Shown here piece after piece: positions 62,401 to 64,000 of a stretch of 64,000 nucleotides of DNA. The notes under the pieces are model-generated. The model saw nothing but the letters and a program-made list of their open reading frames with translations, was not told the origin of the DNA and made no database searches. The translations under genes were made by a program, and so were the position numbers. Each line of letters begins with the position of its first letter. Positions within the stretch are counted from its first letter, which is position 1. The DNA is from Granulicella mallensis MP5ACTX8. GTDB lineage: Bacteria > Acidobacteriota > Terriglobia > Terriglobales > Acidobacteriaceae. The stretch spans positions 1,922,001-1,986,000 of the forward strand of contig NC_016631.1 of the NCBI RefSeq assembly GCF_000178955.2. Reading direction: 5' to 3'.

Positions 62401-62928
62401 CATGATCCAGATAGGCTTGAGGCGAAGCCATTCGAGGAAGGTGCGCCTTGGATGTGGCTTCAGATTCGGAACATCGGTGGGCGCGGTTTCGGGCTTGCCG
62501 GCAGCCGACATCATCTGAGCCGCTACGCGCCGTTGCCAGAGGGGGGTAGCACTGGCAAGACCCTCAAGAGGCTCTGCTGTGTCGAGTTGGTCGGGTTGCA
62601 TCAGTTGCATGGCTTCCTGCAAGGCATCGGCACAACTGCGGCAACCGGCTGCGTGGGACAGTAAAGCGGACGACTGCTCTGGTCGCAGTCCTGCGGCAAA
62701 TTCCAGCCAGGCGTCCCGTTCGGGACAGAGTTCATCCGGAGCAGAAGCTGCATTTGCACGCAGACTGCGTAGGCTCCAGTGAGTATGCGCAAGTATGGCG
62801 CAGTCCTCGCATCTCTGGAGGTGTTGGGATAGCTGCTGCTGGTCGGGCCCGGCGGAGGCAAGCGCCTCCGGTGATTCCGGAAGACTAGCCAGCTCCTGCG
62901 GGCTTAGGTGATCTTCCAGCGATCTCAT
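59434..62928 (-). CDS. double zinc-finger / TM / TPR / CHAT-protease protein (anti-sigma-like)
   Basis: A 1164-residue multidomain protein. Two anti-sigma zinc fingers (H36-x3-C40-x2-C43 and H92-x3-C96-x2-C99), a single membrane helix (about 172-196) preceded by basic residues (N-terminus inside), a TPR superhelix (about 240-800) and a C-terminal CHAT caspase-like protease with dyad His about 1034 (FHFAGHAE) and Cys about 1076 (VLAACNTV). So a cytoplasmic sigma-binding head is joined to an extracytoplasmic protease. The ATG overlaps the ECF sigma stop (62925-62928), confirming pairing. Confidence 0.85.
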   Translation of the reverse strand: MRSLEDHLSPQELASLPESPEALASAGPDQQQLSQHLQRCEDCAILAHTHWSLRSLRANAASAPDELCPERDAWLEFAAGLRPEQSSALLSHAAGCRSCADALQEAMQLMQPDQLDTAEPLEGLASATPLWQRRVAAQMMSAAGKPETAPTDVPNLKPHPRRTFLEWLRLKPIWIMLPLTATIFCAAVLTGVMIWHTAYPSDAKLLALAYNKQRSLELRIPGGDPVAMASITRGEATGPNHGLPEPSELLELRLRAQQHLDQTPNSPYWHQIIGEINLLQQDGIAARRNFEIAQTVNDKLPNLQTDLAAAWFEIGEQSQTAEDYAEAAEIYSKQISSESAKKQSADLSLLYYNRALCWERLSITENALADLHAALQLEHSKPWQQAIQAEIERLSSRSATSPTDGYEATLGEVIEKLLPRWNSSSQIRAKIEQTAQLGLRHQAPWLADWVASKHTSTEIDADRHLALAVAASHSGDPGPSLAEAEKVVALYTQSHPNPDLVRAELAELHAFQRLGRAADCLQTAKLLEGNPHVITDAVIQAQVLLERGDCVGRSGDLTKAKTDYIQAGLVSLAADLPLTHINAIAAQAEALQTMGKTSSAWQLEVSGMQTCVQIVCPLRQQYSLLYNMVQSAQILGQSHVAVELMHTAEKLAGASGSVNLHAFAAEILGTFAGRTGDYKESDTAFAQAYALAQTSHPPALYRAVWQTDQAEISSRRGDSTSALRLLNESGSTIRSSDYIPGRINFFEQKAVAEMALGRRSDALADARLSVAEAERSLSSLHSSFERQEWVRENTDVYAALISVYLRSGDSTSALRAWERFRSAPYTNESLVNGGNETQPVTAHALVIARVGEQYIGWLVNAGTLEVLRTATLGDRAHLHQSAITFYHLCADQESNLTDVHNLGKDLDTNLFEPLTEKTTGSAHLWIDLDPSLSMLPLQALTTAAGDWLGDVAQLTILPPWWSLDPASALTESSIRSSAHMVIFNGFADAPTKDSEATALMQLFPHVTSLDGTAITPATALKAMSSAELFHFAGHAESSSGAKLLLSRTVDSGFSLTPEALSTIRLSGCRLAVLAACNTVAANPDRIEDVRTIRNALLLDGAHAVIASYWDVDDHSTQSLMTTFYKQLVSGLHPSQALQIAQQSIRSTAGWQHPYFWASFQTFTR

Positions 62929-63575
62929 TTCAAACCTCCTAACGCGCTTTGAGGCGAATCTCCTTTTGAGAGCCCTGCGGACGGGGCAGAGACGTTGCCT
63001 ACGGCACTGCGCAGGGCCTGGGTGAGGCGGTAGATACAGCTCTCGACGCCTTTGTGTGTGAGGCCAAGATTCGGCATGGCGGCGATGTCTTTGGCGGTGT
63101 ATCCCTGCCGATAGTAGAGCCAGAAGATGGTGCGGTCGCGCTGGCTCTCGGTGGAGGCCAGGTGACGGTCGAGTTCCTTAAGGAGAGTGGTCTGCTCGAT
63201 GGTGGAAGAAGGGGTGCTGGCTTCGAGGTTCGTACCGTCGTCCTCGACTTCGCTGCGACGCTTATAGGTTGCGCGGGCGCGGTAGTGGTCAAGCGCGACG
63301 GAGGTGGCGATGACCTTGATGTAGCCGAAGATGGCCTCGTCGTGTTGGGCGCTGAATTCACGGAGGGCTCGGCAATTGTCCTTGCAGAGACGGAGATAGG
63401 TTTCCTGGACCAGGTCGTCGATGAGCGCGGGACTGGGTGCGTTATAACGGCGCACGACACGAGCGACGCTGGAGGCAATAAGCGGTTGGAAGCGCTGGAC
63501 GAACGCCATCCAGGCATCTTCATTTCCGGACTTTAAGCATGCGTTGAGGATCTCTGCAGCAGCCAAAGGTAGCAC
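62925..63575 (-). CDS. ECF-type RNA polymerase sigma factor
   Basis: A 216-residue sigma factor. Region 2 includes LIDDLVQETYLRLCKDN (about 51-67) and FGYIKVIATSVALDHYRAR (about 84-102). Region 4 is RDRTIFWLYYRQGYTAKDIAAM (cut as FWLYYRQGYTAKDIAAM) followed by KGVESCIYRLTQALR (about 165-180). A linker of about 30 residues and a C-terminal tail are longer than in minimal ECF factors. It is directly coupled to the zinc-finger/CHAT protein, its likely anti-sigma. Divergent from the secreted protein at 63887. Confidence 0.88.
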   Translation of the reverse strand: MLPLAAAEILNACLKSGNEDAWMAFVQRFQPLIASSVARVVRRYNAPSPALIDDLVQETYLRLCKDNCRALREFSAQHDEAIFGYIKVIATSVALDHYRARATYKRRSEVEDDGTNLEASTPSSTIEQTTLLKELDRHLASTESQRDRTIFWLYYRQGYTAKDIAAMPNLGLTHKGVESCIYRLTQALRSAVGNVSAPSAGLSKGDSPQSALGGLK

Positions 63576-63886
63576 CGTTCAGTTGTGAGTCGATTGACGA
63601 ATTCATTCTAGGGCCAGCGGTGTGTTTATGTCGTTAATTTTTGTTGCTGCAGTGAAAGTGCGAGGGAACGGGACGAAGTTGAAAGCAACGGTCAAGAAAT
63701 AAATGACATCGGGAAAAGGGTTTTACAGAGGGCTTTCGTTAGAGCAGATACACGGACGTTTGCAGGGTGAGGGCGGAGCGATTACGGCGCCTAACTCCAT
63801 CGTGCCCTTCTGTGTCTGCTGCGCTGCAACAAGAATCCGGTGAGGATACTGTGTTGCACAGCTAATGCCCGAACTGGAGATATCCC
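63576..63886. other. 311-bp divergent intergenic region
   Basis: Separates the sigma-factor operon (minus) from the partial secreted-protein gene (plus). A short open frame on the minus strand at about 63723-63905 is not convincing. No clear sigma-70 boxes are seen. It would be the natural place for an autoregulated ECF promoter, but no motif can be assigned with confidence. Confidence 0.4.
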
Positions 63887-64000
63887 ATGCAGAAGTGGCT
63901 AGCAATACTATTGATCGCCGGAACTGCCGGTGTTCGAGCTCAAGAGCCGAATGCCCCAGGACAGAAGCTGTATCGCATTCAAGAGGGATACCCCGTAGAT
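63887..64000 (+). CDS. partial secreted protein running off the right edge
   Basis: The first 38 residues (MQKWLAILLIAGTAGVRAQ then EPNAPGQKLYRIQEG). GGAG lies 8 nt before the ATG. The N-terminus is a Sec signal peptide cleaved near VRA-QE. The rest lies outside the window. Its divergent position next to the sigma/CHAT operon makes it a possible target or partner of that system. Confidence 0.7.
   Translation, partial: MQKWLAILLIAGTAGVRAQEPNAPGQKLYRIQEGYPVD

Noticed and set aside
1-64000. CRISPR array or rRNA genes
   Set aside because: No regularly spaced direct repeats and no rRNA-like conserved segments were found; the dispersed repeats are inverted and far apart.

Overview
The window looks like a chromosomal segment of a GC-rich Gram-negative soil bacterium, most likely an Acidobacteriota (Terriglobia; Granulicella/Edaphobacter/Terriglobus-like). 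That is an inference from gene content: a CusF-SCO fusion, an NRAMP-related transporter with a separate MgtE_N/CBS protein, a UxaC-UxaE hexuronate cluster, an HspR-type dnaK/dnaJ region, a GT21 (HpnI-like) glucosyltransferase and many GT39 and secreted proteins. No rRNA is present to confirm it.

Layout. 1-10 kb: copper/SCO lipoprotein, MsbA-like ABC exporter, vapBC with a 10-bp perfect palindrome on the antitoxin start, oligopeptidase B, DUF4142, TPM and LemA proteins, then a PRC/MgtE_N/CBS protein. 10-15.4 kb: CgeB-like glycosyltransferase, GMC oxidoreductase, aldo/keto reductase and an NRAMP-related transporter with altered metal-site motifs. 15.7-24 kb: Nudix and HAD enzymes, then hexuronate catabolism (uxaC, uxaE, gntK, SDR) and a secreted GH3 glucosidase. 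24-29 kb: two MFS transporters and an acyltransferase. 29-35.5 kb: dnaK, then a nuclease-like ORF, a Fpg/Nei glycosylase and higBA, then dnaJ, a frameshifted brnT with intact antitoxin, and hspR. 35.7-43.3 kb: HpnI-like glycosyltransferase, two GT39 transferases, Ppx/GppA and SixA. 43.5-44.7 kb: an IS110-family element. 45-57 kb: methyltransferase, membrane protein, GH57 enzyme, BON and YtxH proteins, mnmA, MFS, hydrolase, DUF72, and Arg and His tRNA genes. 57.4-64 kb: DUF4112, tRNA-Pro, then a compact operon of an ECF sigma factor, a 1164-residue double-zinc-finger/TM/TPR/CHAT-protease protein and a Tat lipoprotein, with a divergent secreted protein running off the edge.

Three families of dispersed inverted repeats (A about 220 bp, B about 195 bp, C of 33-bp arms) fill many of the spacers, mostly between convergent genes. 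The IS110 element sits inside one copy of family A. The non-coding 5' part of the IS carries short segments matching both halves of that split target and both IS ends, as expected for a bridge RNA, with a CT core dinucleotide. This is the strongest novel observation here. Second is the sigma/CHAT/Tat-lipoprotein operon, which reads like an uncharacterised protease-linked envelope signalling system.
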